A stretch of DNA of 64,000 nt from Wolbachia endosymbiont (group A) of Longitarsus flavicornis (GTDB taxonomy: Bacteria; Pseudomonadota; Alphaproteobacteria; Rickettsiales; Anaplasmataceae): contig NZ_OZ008337.1 of the NCBI RefSeq assembly GCF_963931955.1, forward strand, positions 1,550,001-1,614,000, written 5' to 3'. The notes under the pieces are model-generated. The model ran no database searches, was not told the origin of the DNA, and saw nothing but the letters and a program-made list of their open reading frames with translations. The position numbers and the translations under genes are program-made. Below are positions 26,754 through 36,280 of the stretch, in pieces (position 1 is the first letter of the stretch; every line of letters starts with the position of its first letter).

Positions 26754-29155
26754 TGCTGTCTTCCTGGTGGTGGTATCTGAGGCGTTGACCTTTGAGTCCC
26801 TTGTGGTATTTGAGGTCTTGACGTACCTGACTGTTGAGAAGCACCTCCTCTTTCTCTTCTTTGAACGCTTTGTTCATCTAACCCTACTATTCCCATTAAG
26901 CTTTGTTGATATTGTCCCCCAGGTTCGTTTTGCACATAAACACCAACCAACGAGTCAGATATTGTCGAAGAAGCTTCAACTAAAGCTTTCATAGCGTGTC
27001 CCAAAATAACAAAAGCCATCATAGCGGTAATATTAGGTGTATATTTGGAAGCATAACCATAAAAAATACAAGGGTTAAAAATCTTTAAGTTAATACTAAG
27101 TATACACGTAGAGCAGACTTCAAAATCAAATACTGAATATATGATATAATCCATAACCTGACTTATCAGTGATATAAAAATTAAAAGGACCACTGGATGA
27201 ATCGCAAATCTTGCTAAATTGCTAACCCAGCTGTGAAACATCTTCCTAGTATACGCAAATAAAAGACAAATAATAAAAATAGGTGCTAAAGAAAGCAATA
27301 ACGCAACTATTGCTATAGATGTAATAAAAGAAAACAAGGCATTAAAAATAGATAAGCTCACTGTGATTAAACCCCAGATCACCAAGCAAAAAGATACAAT
27401 GCCTAAAGGGCCAGAAAATATAAGAGACACTATTAACAACACTGAATGCGATGACAAGAACCTATTGAGCGGTAAATCAAGAAACTCAAAAACATTTGAA
27501 GTAGTGCCTCTAAAATTTGCTATTTCTATTAGTTGTTTTGGAGTGTTAATAAATATAGAGAATGCATTGTTATAAAAAAAGTCCCAGCTATTATCCTGCA
27601 ATAGCTGGGCGATGACTCCTATCTTTACGCATATAATTAAAAACTTATATATAGAAATATGAGTTAATCCAAAAAAGTAGTAAAGGGTATATAAGGTTAT
27701 GTATAATACTAACAGCGATATTATCGTGGATCTAATGGTATTTATTTTGCTTGATTTTATAAAACTTTCGTAAAGAAACTTTACAGGACTAGTATCAGAA
27801 TGAATTGCGTTAGAGTCTTTATAACTAGAACCAAAAAATGCAGTTTTCACTTTTTCATCAAAGAAATTATATATTGCACTAAAAGTTCTTGTAGGTGGCT
27901 CTTTAGTTGTTAGGTTAATGCTAAACTGACCTTCATTTTTGTAATCGCAGCCATGGTCTCTTATTCCGTAATATATGGTGCCTGTTTTGTCTTTTAATTT
28001 TCCTTTCAAGTTTTCCATGCTGATATCTACAGATATATCCGCTTGGTTTTCACCAGGCTTATGTTCAGGAAGTTTGTCAGAGACGCTTATATACAAGCTA
28101 TTCTCCAGACTGTGGTTCTTTGTCACCCTTATGTTGTAACCGCCCTTGCCTTTAGTATTAAAGGTGAAAGTTAAATTCTCACCTTGGGAGTGATCCTTCT
28201 CCACTTCATAATCATAGTTAGTCCATGTATTGTCTTGCATATATTCAAAATTTTCTTTCTGCATTGACACTACCAATGATGGAATGTAAGTCCTTACTCC
28301 CTTTTCTCTTATACCATCCACAGCCTCCTCGATAGCTTTTCCTTTACTTGCTTCATCGTTACCAACAGCTAAAGCGTTAGCAAGGTCTCTGGCCACACTG
28401 CCACCATCTATAGTATTAGACTCAATCTGAACACAATTTTGACCAGAATAATAACATGTATTTTTACATGCAAGGTTTAAAAGGTACGTATCTATTTTGC
28501 TTTTCTGACTACTTGAAAGCGAGCTGCAGTCTATATCTTTTCCTTGTCGTTTTATAGAGTTAATAATATTTTCAATTTCCTTTTTTCTTTCATCTTGATC
28601 TAACTTCGAAAAATCTGAATCCCAGTACTCTCTTCCACTCAACCATTGCGCATCGCCTATTATATATTTATTAGGACATATCCCATCCTTGCCACCTTGG
28701 CATCTCTCTTGATTTAAAACATGTGCAAAATGTTCCGTTTCTTGCTCGCTACACTTTTCATCGATTTTCACATACCTGATTTTTGTCTCACTCTCTTTAT
28801 CTTTACACACTTTACTTCCAATAACACTAAAGCTTATCGTATCGCCTTCCTTAAGTGCAAATGGTAATGTAACGCTATTTTTCCCAGGCCCAATTGCAAA
28901 ATCTTCATACTGCTTAGGGCAAAAATTAACCTTACTAGGCACTATACCAATCTCTGTTACTCTTATTCTATCTGAGATATTAACACCGGAATCAACCCAC
29001 TTCTGCTCTGTTGACACTATATCTAGTTTTTCACGCAAACCTGATAAATTTTCTGGCTTAATACAGTGATCCTCCCCGCATCCAGACAATAAAAAAAGCA
29101 CCACAAAACTTATGCATAGCTTACCCAAGTTTTGGTTACTTAAACGTTTAAGCAT
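26750..29155 (-). CDS. virB6: VirB6/TrbL-family type IV secretion protein (second virB6), lipoprotein signal
   Basis: 801 aa. The signal MLKRLSNQNLGKLCISFVVLFLLSGC has lipobox LLSGC. A soluble extracytoplasmic region (to about 470) precedes the polytopic VirB6 core (about 475-735). The short tail, rich in Gln/Pro/Arg (SQQSGTSRPQIPQGTQRSTP), is unlike that of its neighbours. It lies 33 bp after the first virB6 and overlaps the third by 4 bp. Confidence 0.9.
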   Translation of the reverse strand: MLKRLSNQNLGKLCISFVVLFLLSGCGEDHCIKPENLSGLREKLDIVSTEQKWVDSGVNISDRIRVTEIGIVPSKVNFCPKQYEDFAIGPGKNSVTLPFALKEGDTISFSVIGSKVCKDKESETKIRYVKIDEKCSEQETEHFAHVLNQERCQGGKDGICPNKYIIGDAQWLSGREYWDSDFSKLDQDERKKEIENIINSIKRQGKDIDCSSLSSSQKSKIDTYLLNLACKNTCYYSGQNCVQIESNTIDGGSVARDLANALAVGNDEASKGKAIEEAVDGIREKGVRTYIPSLVVSMQKENFEYMQDNTWTNYDYEVEKDHSQGENLTFTFNTKGKGGYNIRVTKNHSLENSLYISVSDKLPEHKPGENQADISVDISMENLKGKLKDKTGTIYYGIRDHGCDYKNEGQFSINLTTKEPPTRTFSAIYNFFDEKVKTAFFGSSYKDSNAIHSDTSPVKFLYESFIKSSKINTIRSTIISLLVLYITLYTLYYFFGLTHISIYKFLIICVKIGVIAQLLQDNSWDFFYNNAFSIFINTPKQLIEIANFRGTTSNVFEFLDLPLNRFLSSHSVLLIVSLIFSGPLGIVSFCLVIWGLITVSLSIFNALFSFITSIAIVALLLSLAPIFIICLLFAYTRKMFHSWVSNLARFAIHPVVLLIFISLISQVMDYIIYSVFDFEVCSTCILSINLKIFNPCIFYGYASKYTPNITAMMAFVILGHAMKALVEASSTISDSLVGVYVQNEPGGQYQQSLMGIVGLDEQSVQRRERGGASQQSGTSRPQIPQGTQRSTPQIPPPGRQQ

Positions 29156-29188
29156 CTGTTACTTACCTTAACTAGCATCACCGCCACC

Positions 29189-31690
29189 TTAGTTAATCTT
29201 TTCGCTGGAACCTTTACCACTATCTCCACCTCCTCCACCAATACCTCTTGCCTTCTTGACAGCCGCAGCAGCAGCTTGACCAACACCTCCAGCAGCAGCT
29301 TTGGCAGCAGATAAAGCTTTGCCCACCATTTGTCCAGGTGTATGACCTGAGCCAAGTGCTGCTCTATGGTTACCAGCAAGTTCAGCAGCCATGCCAGGAA
29401 GAATGTTTAAAAAGTGGTAAAAGAGGAATAATACTAAACACAATTTTAATAATTCTCCGATGAGAGAGCTGCCAAACTCCATGTATGTAAAGTCGAATAG
29501 ACCAAGTATGCTGCTCTTTTTAAAGCTATAGTTTTGCATCATACATGCTAGAGTAGTTTCATTGTTATTACATTCTCCATCTTTCAATTTAAACCATTGT
29601 TTTTTGCTACCACCCGAGGCTTTTATTTTATCCTCATATTCCTTGTCCGACTCAAAGTTCAAATTTTTAAAATAAATTTTATCACATGCTATGAACATAA
29701 AGGACAAAAACGCAAAAAGGATAACCGGGTATAAGCTATAGGTAATCAACTCTTTCACCCAGCCTTCAAAATATCCTTTGGTGTGTTGGAATAAAACCAT
29801 AGGAATGAACAAAGGTGATAAAATGATGATTACACTTAAAGCAACTAGAGATAAAATAAATACATAGCACAGCCACAAAATAACCATCATCAGCAAAATG
29901 GCCATAAATATAGCAACAAGAGCTATTAAAATCTGTCTACCAGCGAAAATAATACCAATCACCGAACCTGCAACTAACAAGACAGGAGCAGCGCCAAGCA
30001 AGACCGCTAACGTTGCAACACCTCCGGTACCAATTTTGCCACCAATTCCATCTAAAGGGGCACCTAAATAAAATAAAATTCTGCAATCAAGCCTATCCCA
30101 AGGTGCAAGGTAGCTGTAAGATATTTTCTTCCCATGACGCATGTATTCATAATCCCTACCTGCTTCATAATTACATATACCTTTACTTTCAGATGATGCC
30201 TTCAATACTATTTCTGACAGCCCATTAGAAAGTTTTGTCAAATACTCATAGCCCTGTTGCATGCCACTACCTGTTGCAAAGTAAATCACTAAAGCGAATT
30301 TAATGATCAACATGTACATTTCTTGTGGACTACGCACTCCGCCAGACATGGCTTTTATAGAAAACAGTATTAAAGCTAGAACCAAAACAGCAGTTACAGT
30401 GTTTTTCAACCTCTTTTGTGCTACAGATAAGAAACTGCCCTTGTTATGTCCATCTTTATCCTTAAGTGGGCTGCCACTTAAATCAATACCTGCAACTAAA
30501 TTATCTAACGATTCCTTAATGCATTGCACTATCATAGAAGTCACGGGAATAGGAGCTAATGATTTACTCCCTGCCTGGTTATAACAAGCTTCAGAGACAT
30601 ACGAGCTAAAACAGCCTTTATTGTCGTAACCTACAAAAATTTTTCCTTCTCTTTCCTTATTTCTTATATTAATTTTATAGTCATTATCATTACCAATAGA
30701 AACTTCTTCTTTCCCTGTGCCATCTTTATTTTTGAATATCATCACAGATTTTTCACACATAGGAGCAATCGGGTCAGGTGGCAATTCCGTGCACCCCATA
30801 TCAACCCCTTGCGGCCAAGGAGTCATTTCGATACCAAGCATTTTCACACTTGCTAACTCCACACATAATCTGCCCATTTTTCTTACTGCTTTGAATGTAG
30901 CTCCATGTATGGGTTCGCTCTGTCCTGCTTTGAGAACTTTACATTCCAGCTCACCATCAACCTTCGGGGACCATGACCCACCTTCATATCCAGTATCTTT
31001 CTCTCTTACATCAAAGTCTACATCACTAAAAATATGACCAAATGTCAAAGGATTTCGATGACATACTTCTATATATTCACTGTATTGCACACCGTTTTTT
31101 GGCCAGTAATAACTCTCTGTACTCTCCTGAACGTTAGAATTTAAGGCTTCTTTTTCTGCTCTTTTCCCGTCATAATCTTTTTTGTTCACGTCTTCCCGAG
31201 CTTTATTTTGCAAACAAGAAAAATATTCATCTTCTGTTTGGTAATTTTTATTGGTACAGCCACTATAACCTGTGTCTTCTAATTTAAAATTTTTGTATTC
31301 CCCATCATGACCACGTGCAACTGGGTGTTTAACAAAACTATGTTCACAAACAACAAGCCCTCCTATGGCTTTCCAGACTCCAACGATTGCAGCTATCATT
31401 CCAACGACAACAAGAGCAGTAAATAAACCAGCAGAAGAAACGATCAAAACAATGCCAGTAAATATTGCACCAACAGCAATTGCTATTCCAGCAAGTGCTG
31501 CAGCTGTTTTAAACGCTCCACAATCAGGGTTAGAGGCACGGCTAAAGCTGCCAGTAGAATTAAACCTGCTGACAAACTCTGTCTTGTCAGTACCACTTAC
31601 TCCATCTGCAAGCACTGGATATGAGAGTAAAAAGTCTATATTTAGTAAAAATATCGCAATTAATAGCAATGACAGTTTAGTCTTAAACAT
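29189..31690 (-). CDS. virB6: VirB6/TrbL-family type IV secretion protein (first virB6)
   Basis: 833 aa. Sec-type signal (MFKTKLSLLLIAIFLLNIDFLLSYPVLA) without a lipobox Cys, then two hydrophobic stretches (about 62-110), an extracytoplasmic domain (to about 425) and the VirB6 core (about 430-780). The Gly/Ala-rich tail is AKAAAGGVGQAAAAAVKKARGIGGGGG. The start lies inside the virB4 3' end (8-bp overlap). It is the only one of the four without an evident lipoprotein signal. Confidence 0.9.
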   Translation of the reverse strand: MFKTKLSLLLIAIFLLNIDFLLSYPVLADGVSGTDKTEFVSRFNSTGSFSRASNPDCGAFKTAAALAGIAIAVGAIFTGIVLIVSSAGLFTALVVVGMIAAIVGVWKAIGGLVVCEHSFVKHPVARGHDGEYKNFKLEDTGYSGCTNKNYQTEDEYFSCLQNKAREDVNKKDYDGKRAEKEALNSNVQESTESYYWPKNGVQYSEYIEVCHRNPLTFGHIFSDVDFDVREKDTGYEGGSWSPKVDGELECKVLKAGQSEPIHGATFKAVRKMGRLCVELASVKMLGIEMTPWPQGVDMGCTELPPDPIAPMCEKSVMIFKNKDGTGKEEVSIGNDNDYKINIRNKEREGKIFVGYDNKGCFSSYVSEACYNQAGSKSLAPIPVTSMIVQCIKESLDNLVAGIDLSGSPLKDKDGHNKGSFLSVAQKRLKNTVTAVLVLALILFSIKAMSGGVRSPQEMYMLIIKFALVIYFATGSGMQQGYEYLTKLSNGLSEIVLKASSESKGICNYEAGRDYEYMRHGKKISYSYLAPWDRLDCRILFYLGAPLDGIGGKIGTGGVATLAVLLGAAPVLLVAGSVIGIIFAGRQILIALVAIFMAILLMMVILWLCYVFILSLVALSVIIILSPLFIPMVLFQHTKGYFEGWVKELITYSLYPVILFAFLSFMFIACDKIYFKNLNFESDKEYEDKIKASGGSKKQWFKLKDGECNNNETTLACMMQNYSFKKSSILGLFDFTYMEFGSSLIGELLKLCLVLFLFYHFLNILPGMAAELAGNHRAALGSGHTPGQMVGKALSAAKAAAGGVGQAAAAAVKKARGIGGGGGDSGKGSSEKIN

Positions 31691-34091
31691 TTTTTACCTT
31701 CTGATAAAATATAGGCAACCATACTTTTGGGTTGTCCCCAACTTCATTTAATATATCGTGTAACAATAGAACACTTTCTGCACGTCCGGATAATACGTTG
31801 ATTATATCATCTAGGTCTTTTAAGTCTATCCTAGCTACTACAGCATTAACTCCCTGTTTCACCAAAAAGAATCTAGTACTTGGATCTGTGTGCTTAATTA
31901 ATATATATTCACGTTCAGTTAACATAAAAACATCCCGATAGACACTAGTAGCTTTCAGATTTGGTAAAAAAATCTGTGTCGCTGTTTGTTGTACAAGCGT
32001 ATCGCTAATAGCACTTTTACTTGCATCTTCAACACTCTGAGTAGCAAAAATTACAAAAGCATTTAGTTTTCTCAGTACCTTCAACCAGTCTTTTATCTTG
32101 GGTGCAAAAACTGGATTATCTATTAATGCCCATGCCTCATCCAGAACAATAATAGATGGAGTGCCATCAAGAGATATACTAATCCTATGAAATAAATAAA
32201 TCAAGACCGGTCCAAGGGCAACAGGATCTTTGAGCAAGCTAGCCATCTCAAAACCAAACACTCTTGCTCGTGAAAAATCTAGTAAATCTTCTTTATTGTC
32301 AAATATTGCAGCATGAGAACCACTATCATGCCACATAGATATTGCCCCAGCTAGAGTATCAGGACCTGCAAGCCCTAAAAACGGTACGAGGTTTCTCAAG
32401 AACCTGTCTTCTTTTCTTAATTTAAAATTTCCTTCAATTGCATCATTAATTCGTGCAATATCTTCTGAAGTAAATTTATCATTATATACCGAAATTAAAG
32501 ACTTTATCCACTCCATTAAAAACGTTCTATTATCAGAGGTGTCATCAAGTTGCAAAGGATTAAAATTTGTTTTAGTTCTTGGTTCTATTACAGTATAAAT
32601 ACCACTAAGTGCTCTCAAAAAAATCTCTGCACCGCGATCTTTATCAAAAAAGAATATCCTTGGAGAAAACTTCATTGCTTGGGCACACAGGAAATTCATT
32701 AAAACAGTTTTACCAGCACCAGTTGGGCCAATTATCATAGTGTGTCCAACATCCCTTATATGAAAGTTGAAAAAAAATGGAGTACCAGATGTCGTGTCAA
32801 AAACTGTAACGGCATCTCCCCAGTGGTTATTGAATTTACTGCCAGTAGGATAATTATGTTGAGATGCAAATCCAGCCAAATTAAGACTACTTATTGTAGC
32901 TTTTCTCACTATATAATCGAAATTACCAGGAATTTGCGCCCAAAATGCTGGTTCAAGGTTAACTCTTTCGCGAATAGGGTAAACACCGCAATTAGAAAGC
33001 TCAGATTCTACCAATGACAGAGCGTTATCCAATGATTTAGGACTTTTTGCTATACATAAAATAGTCAGGTGATGGTGACCAAACGCAATCTTACCACTCA
33101 TTGCGTCATCAAGTGCTTGAGAAATTTCTGCTATTTGAGAAATAGCTTTATCTGCAGACTGTATCATTCGATTTTGCTGTATCTGCATTTTTCCAATCGC
33201 CATTTGCCTATTTGTAAATTGAAAAGATTGCGTAATTATAAACTCGTAAGGAAGTTGTAAAAATGAATCAAGCATTCCTGCAGAAGTATTATTTCCATAC
33301 TCTTTTATACTAACTATTCCAGCATATTTACTCTCATTATGAGTCACAACCTGTATCATTTTACGGCCAAAGAATAACCTATGTATTGGTAAGTATCTTG
33401 ATATTTCAGTTCTTAGCGGAAAAAGCGTATTTGTAACGAAGCCACAATTTACAATTCTAGATAGAAACTCCATTATTTCACAGAACAAACCACCTGAAGT
33501 TTCTTTTACTCCAAGAATTTTAGGCGAATAATTCCTAAGGCTTGTCACTACACGATTTGTCGTTTCCTCTAAATCTTCATATGTGGTACGCATATCACTT
33601 TCCCAAGCATGTTTTGAAGTTACATGCCCGAATTTTTTTAGCAGATGTGACAAAAATTCTACTCCTTTCGTGTCCGCTCTACGAATAATCGTAATGTATA
33701 GGTCATTAATAAATGATTGCCTTGTTGCGTGTTTTTCTCTCCATTTTAGATTTACGTGATTAGCGAAAAAATTCGGCAAACCTTGACTTGCAAATTCATC
33801 AGAAAAAATATTTTTCTTACGTCTGATAGTATGAAAATACAAACTAAATGCCGGAGATGAAATGCTTCTTAGCATCTGATTCCTGATGTTGTTCTGTATG
33901 ACTAAATCCTCGTCATCGGCGGTTTCAAATGCAAAACCACTTAATTTTATAACCTTAACCAACCAATTTTCTTTTGTCATCAAGGTTGTGCTATCCCAAT
34001 AGCAAGAATAAGGAATAAATTCAGCAGCGTGAACTTCCCTGTTCAAAGTAGATTTATTCTTTGATTGAATAGCCCTAAACCTCAGCATCAC
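31683..34091 (-). CDS. virB4: Type IV secretion ATPase VirB4
   Basis: Membrane-associated ATPase powering assembly and export of the type IV system. 802 aa. Walker A GPTGAGKT at about 451-458, followed by a conserved DKDRGAEIF segment. Walker B is SIIVLDEAWALID near 650. The VirB4-type N-terminal domain (EFIPYSCYWDSTTLMTKENW) is present. It follows virB3 by 6 bp. Frame intact, so the ATPase is likely functional. Confidence 0.95.
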   Translation of the reverse strand: MMLRFRAIQSKNKSTLNREVHAAEFIPYSCYWDSTTLMTKENWLVKVIKLSGFAFETADDEDLVIQNNIRNQMLRSISSPAFSLYFHTIRRKKNIFSDEFASQGLPNFFANHVNLKWREKHATRQSFINDLYITIIRRADTKGVEFLSHLLKKFGHVTSKHAWESDMRTTYEDLEETTNRVVTSLRNYSPKILGVKETSGGLFCEIMEFLSRIVNCGFVTNTLFPLRTEISRYLPIHRLFFGRKMIQVVTHNESKYAGIVSIKEYGNNTSAGMLDSFLQLPYEFIITQSFQFTNRQMAIGKMQIQQNRMIQSADKAISQIAEISQALDDAMSGKIAFGHHHLTILCIAKSPKSLDNALSLVESELSNCGVYPIRERVNLEPAFWAQIPGNFDYIVRKATISSLNLAGFASQHNYPTGSKFNNHWGDAVTVFDTTSGTPFFFNFHIRDVGHTMIIGPTGAGKTVLMNFLCAQAMKFSPRIFFFDKDRGAEIFLRALSGIYTVIEPRTKTNFNPLQLDDTSDNRTFLMEWIKSLISVYNDKFTSEDIARINDAIEGNFKLRKEDRFLRNLVPFLGLAGPDTLAGAISMWHDSGSHAAIFDNKEDLLDFSRARVFGFEMASLLKDPVALGPVLIYLFHRISISLDGTPSIIVLDEAWALIDNPVFAPKIKDWLKVLRKLNAFVIFATQSVEDASKSAISDTLVQQTATQIFLPNLKATSVYRDVFMLTEREYILIKHTDPSTRFFLVKQGVNAVVARIDLKDLDDIINVLSGRAESVLLLHDILNEVGDNPKVWLPIFYQKVKNV

Positions 34092-34097
34092 ACAACG

Positions 34098-34394
34098 TTA
34101 AGCAATATCATAAGAATTGGCTCCATGATAAAAACGATTTAAACATTTCGAGCACTTTCCTAATTTTACCATAAATAATTCAATAAACAACGGTTCTTTT
34201 GCAGAAGCTATATAACCAAGTCCATGTATACCTGGTAACATTAAGAGAATCACTCTTAAATCATTTGAATTAATGAAAATTAGCATGCAAATCAGGACGT
34301 TTAATATTGCAAACATATAACTCACACCAAAGAGCATTGCAGGTCTTGTAAGACCTTTAAATAATTGATCTGTTTGTATACTACCTGTGGACAT
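34098..34394 (-). CDS. virB3: Type IV secretion protein VirB3
   Basis: 98 aa with the VirB3 pattern: short polar start (MSTGSIQTDQLFKGLTRPAMLFGV), hydrophobic hairpin (about 18-57), and a short C-terminal region. An inner-membrane partner of VirB4. First gene of the minus-strand operon virB3-virB4-virB6x4-hypothetical. About 110 bp of AT-rich sequence separates it from the divergent lysyl-tRNA synthetase gene and must hold the operon promoter. Confidence 0.93.
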   Translation of the reverse strand: MSTGSIQTDQLFKGLTRPAMLFGVSYMFAILNVLICMLIFINSNDLRVILLMLPGIHGLGYIASAKEPLFIELFMVKLGKCSKCLNRFYHGANSYDIA

Positions 34395-34502
34395 ATCTTT
34401 AACCTTCTAATAATAGCTCTAACACTAATACTATATCATTATATTAAAAATCCATTGAAACTAGTAGCACTTTAAGTTAAGATACATTATTTAATCCCGA
34501 TA

Positions 34503-36188
34503 ATGACAAGTTGGCCATTTCAAGAAGCAGAAAAAATATTGCAAGAGTTTCCTAATAAAAAAGAAATAATATTTGAAACTGGTTATGGACCCTCTGGTTT
34601 ACCCCACATAGGAACCTTTGGAGAGGTTTTCCGCACTACAGTTATTGTAAATGCATTAAAAAAAATAGCTCCTGGTATAAAAACCAAAATCATTGCAGTT
34701 TCAGATGATATGGATGGTTTGCGAAAAATACCAGATAATGTGCCAAATCAAGAGATGCTAAGAGAGCACTTAAATAAACCATTGACTATGATACCTGATC
34801 CATTTGGCACTCATCAGAGTTATGGTCATCATATGAATTCATTGTTGTGTAAATTTCTTGATATGTTTGAATTTGAATACGAGTTCAGGAGTGCAACAGA
34901 GTGTTATAAATCTGGCGTTTACGATGAAAAACTTTTACTCTTACTGAAAAATTATGATAAAGTGATGGACGTAATGCTTCCATCATTTCGGGAAGAAAGA
35001 CAGCAGACTTATAGTCCATTCTTGCCAATATGCCCAAAAACTTCTCAAGTTTTACAAGTTCCAGTAATTGAAACAAATACAGATAAAGGAACAATCACAT
35101 ATGAAGACCCAAACGGGGAAAAAATAGAAGTTCCGGTGACAAAAGGAAAATGTAAACTGCAGTGGAAACCTGATTGGGGAATGAGGTGGGCCGCATTTGG
35201 AGTAAATTACGAAGCTCACGGAAAAGATTTAACTCCATCTGCTGTGCTTTCAAGTCAAATATGTGAAATACTCGGAGAAAAGCCACCACTTCTGTTTTGC
35301 TACGAGCTTTTCCTTGATAAAGAAGGAAAGAAAATATCAAAATCAAAAGGAAATGGCATTTCAATTGAAGAGTGGTTAACTTACGCACCAACAGAGAGCT
35401 TAGCATTGTACATTTTTCAGAGCCCTAAAAAAGCTAAACGTTTATATTTTGATGTGATACCAAAATCAACTGATGAGTATCTAGAGTTTGTTAAGCGTTA
35501 TAATGAAAATAAGGATAATGTGCTCGATACAGAATCTTCAGAATCATCTATTGTCATTCCAGAGTTCTCTTCTGTCATCCGAGTAGCGGACACTGGGATC
35601 CAGGAAGAAAAAATATGGATTCCAGTGTCAAGCACTGCTGACCGAGGTGCTAATTTTTCACTAGAACAACGATTAGACAATCCTGCATGGCATATCCACC
35701 AGGGCAATGTTCCCAACATAGAAACTTCAGGCATAAATTTCTCACTACTTTTAAACCTAGCAGCGGCTTGCAACGCCGAGAACAAAGAGATCCTATGGGG
35801 TTTTATATCCTCTTATGCACCGAACGTTACACCAGAAAATAATAAAATGCTTGATAGACTTTCAGACTTTGCAGTAAAGTATTACCACGATTTTATCAAA
35901 CCAACAAAATCGTATAAAACTCCAAATGAAAAAGAGAGAGAAGCGTTACTAGATTTGAAGGACACTTTACATTCTCTATCTATAACTGCTACTGCTGAAG
36001 AAATTCAATCTCAGGTATTTTTTATTGGAAAAAAATATGATTACACCAACTTACGTGATTGGTTTCAGCTATTATATGAAACATTACTTGGCCAAAAAAC
36101 CGGTCCAAGAATGGGATCCTTCATAAAGCTTTATGGAATAGATAATACGCTTTCTCTCATAGAAAGCGCTACTAAACGCATACTTTAG
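34503..36188 (+). CDS. lysS: Lysyl-tRNA synthetase, class I, with palindromic-element insertion
   Basis: Class I (archaeal-type) LysRS, the form used by Rickettsiales instead of class II LysS. 561 aa. HIGH-type motif GLPHIGTFGEV (PHIG 34-37) and KMSKS-type KKISKSKGNG (about 276-285) mark the Rossmann catalytic core; the C-terminal helical domain contacts the anticodon. Residues about 355-378 (SSVIRVADTGIQEEKIWIPVSSTAD) are translated from a Wolbachia palindromic repeat, inserted without breaking the frame. Gene divergent from virB3. Confidence 0.94.
   Translation: MTSWPFQEAEKILQEFPNKKEIIFETGYGPSGLPHIGTFGEVFRTTVIVNALKKIAPGIKTKIIAVSDDMDGLRKIPDNVPNQEMLREHLNKPLTMIPDPFGTHQSYGHHMNSLLCKFLDMFEFEYEFRSATECYKSGVYDEKLLLLLKNYDKVMDVMLPSFREERQQTYSPFLPICPKTSQVLQVPVIETNTDKGTITYEDPNGEKIEVPVTKGKCKLQWKPDWGMRWAAFGVNYEAHGKDLTPSAVLSSQICEILGEKPPLLFCYELFLDKEGKKISKSKGNGISIEEWLTYAPTESLALYIFQSPKKAKRLYFDVIPKSTDEYLEFVKRYNENKDNVLDTESSESSIVIPEFSSVIRVADTGIQEEKIWIPVSSTADRGANFSLEQRLDNPAWHIHQGNVPNIETSGINFSLLLNLAAACNAENKEILWGFISSYAPNVTPENNKMLDRLSDFAVKYYHDFIKPTKSYKTPNEKEREALLDLKDTLHSLSITATAEEIQSQVFFIGKKYDYTNLRDWFQLLYETLLGQKTGPRMGSFIKLYGIDNTLSLIESATKRIL
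35571..35640. repeat. Palindromic element inside the lysyl-tRNA synthetase gene
   Basis: Contains GTCATCC, GACACTGGGATCCAG and TGGATTCCAGTGTCAAGCAC motifs, the same consensus as murD 16410-16460 and the 43393-43420 intergenic copy. Confidence 0.8.
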
Positions 36189-36280
36189 AAGGCCAGTTCA
36201 TCAATCCAACTATTTGCCAATTCCACCCAATTTAACTTTTTCCTGAACTCCATCCAACTTTTCAGCATCTGGAGAAGCTA

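Noticed and set aside
30303..31751. Plus-strand frames of 93-128 codons
   Set aside because: Opposite strand of virB6; no start signals and no homologous motifs.
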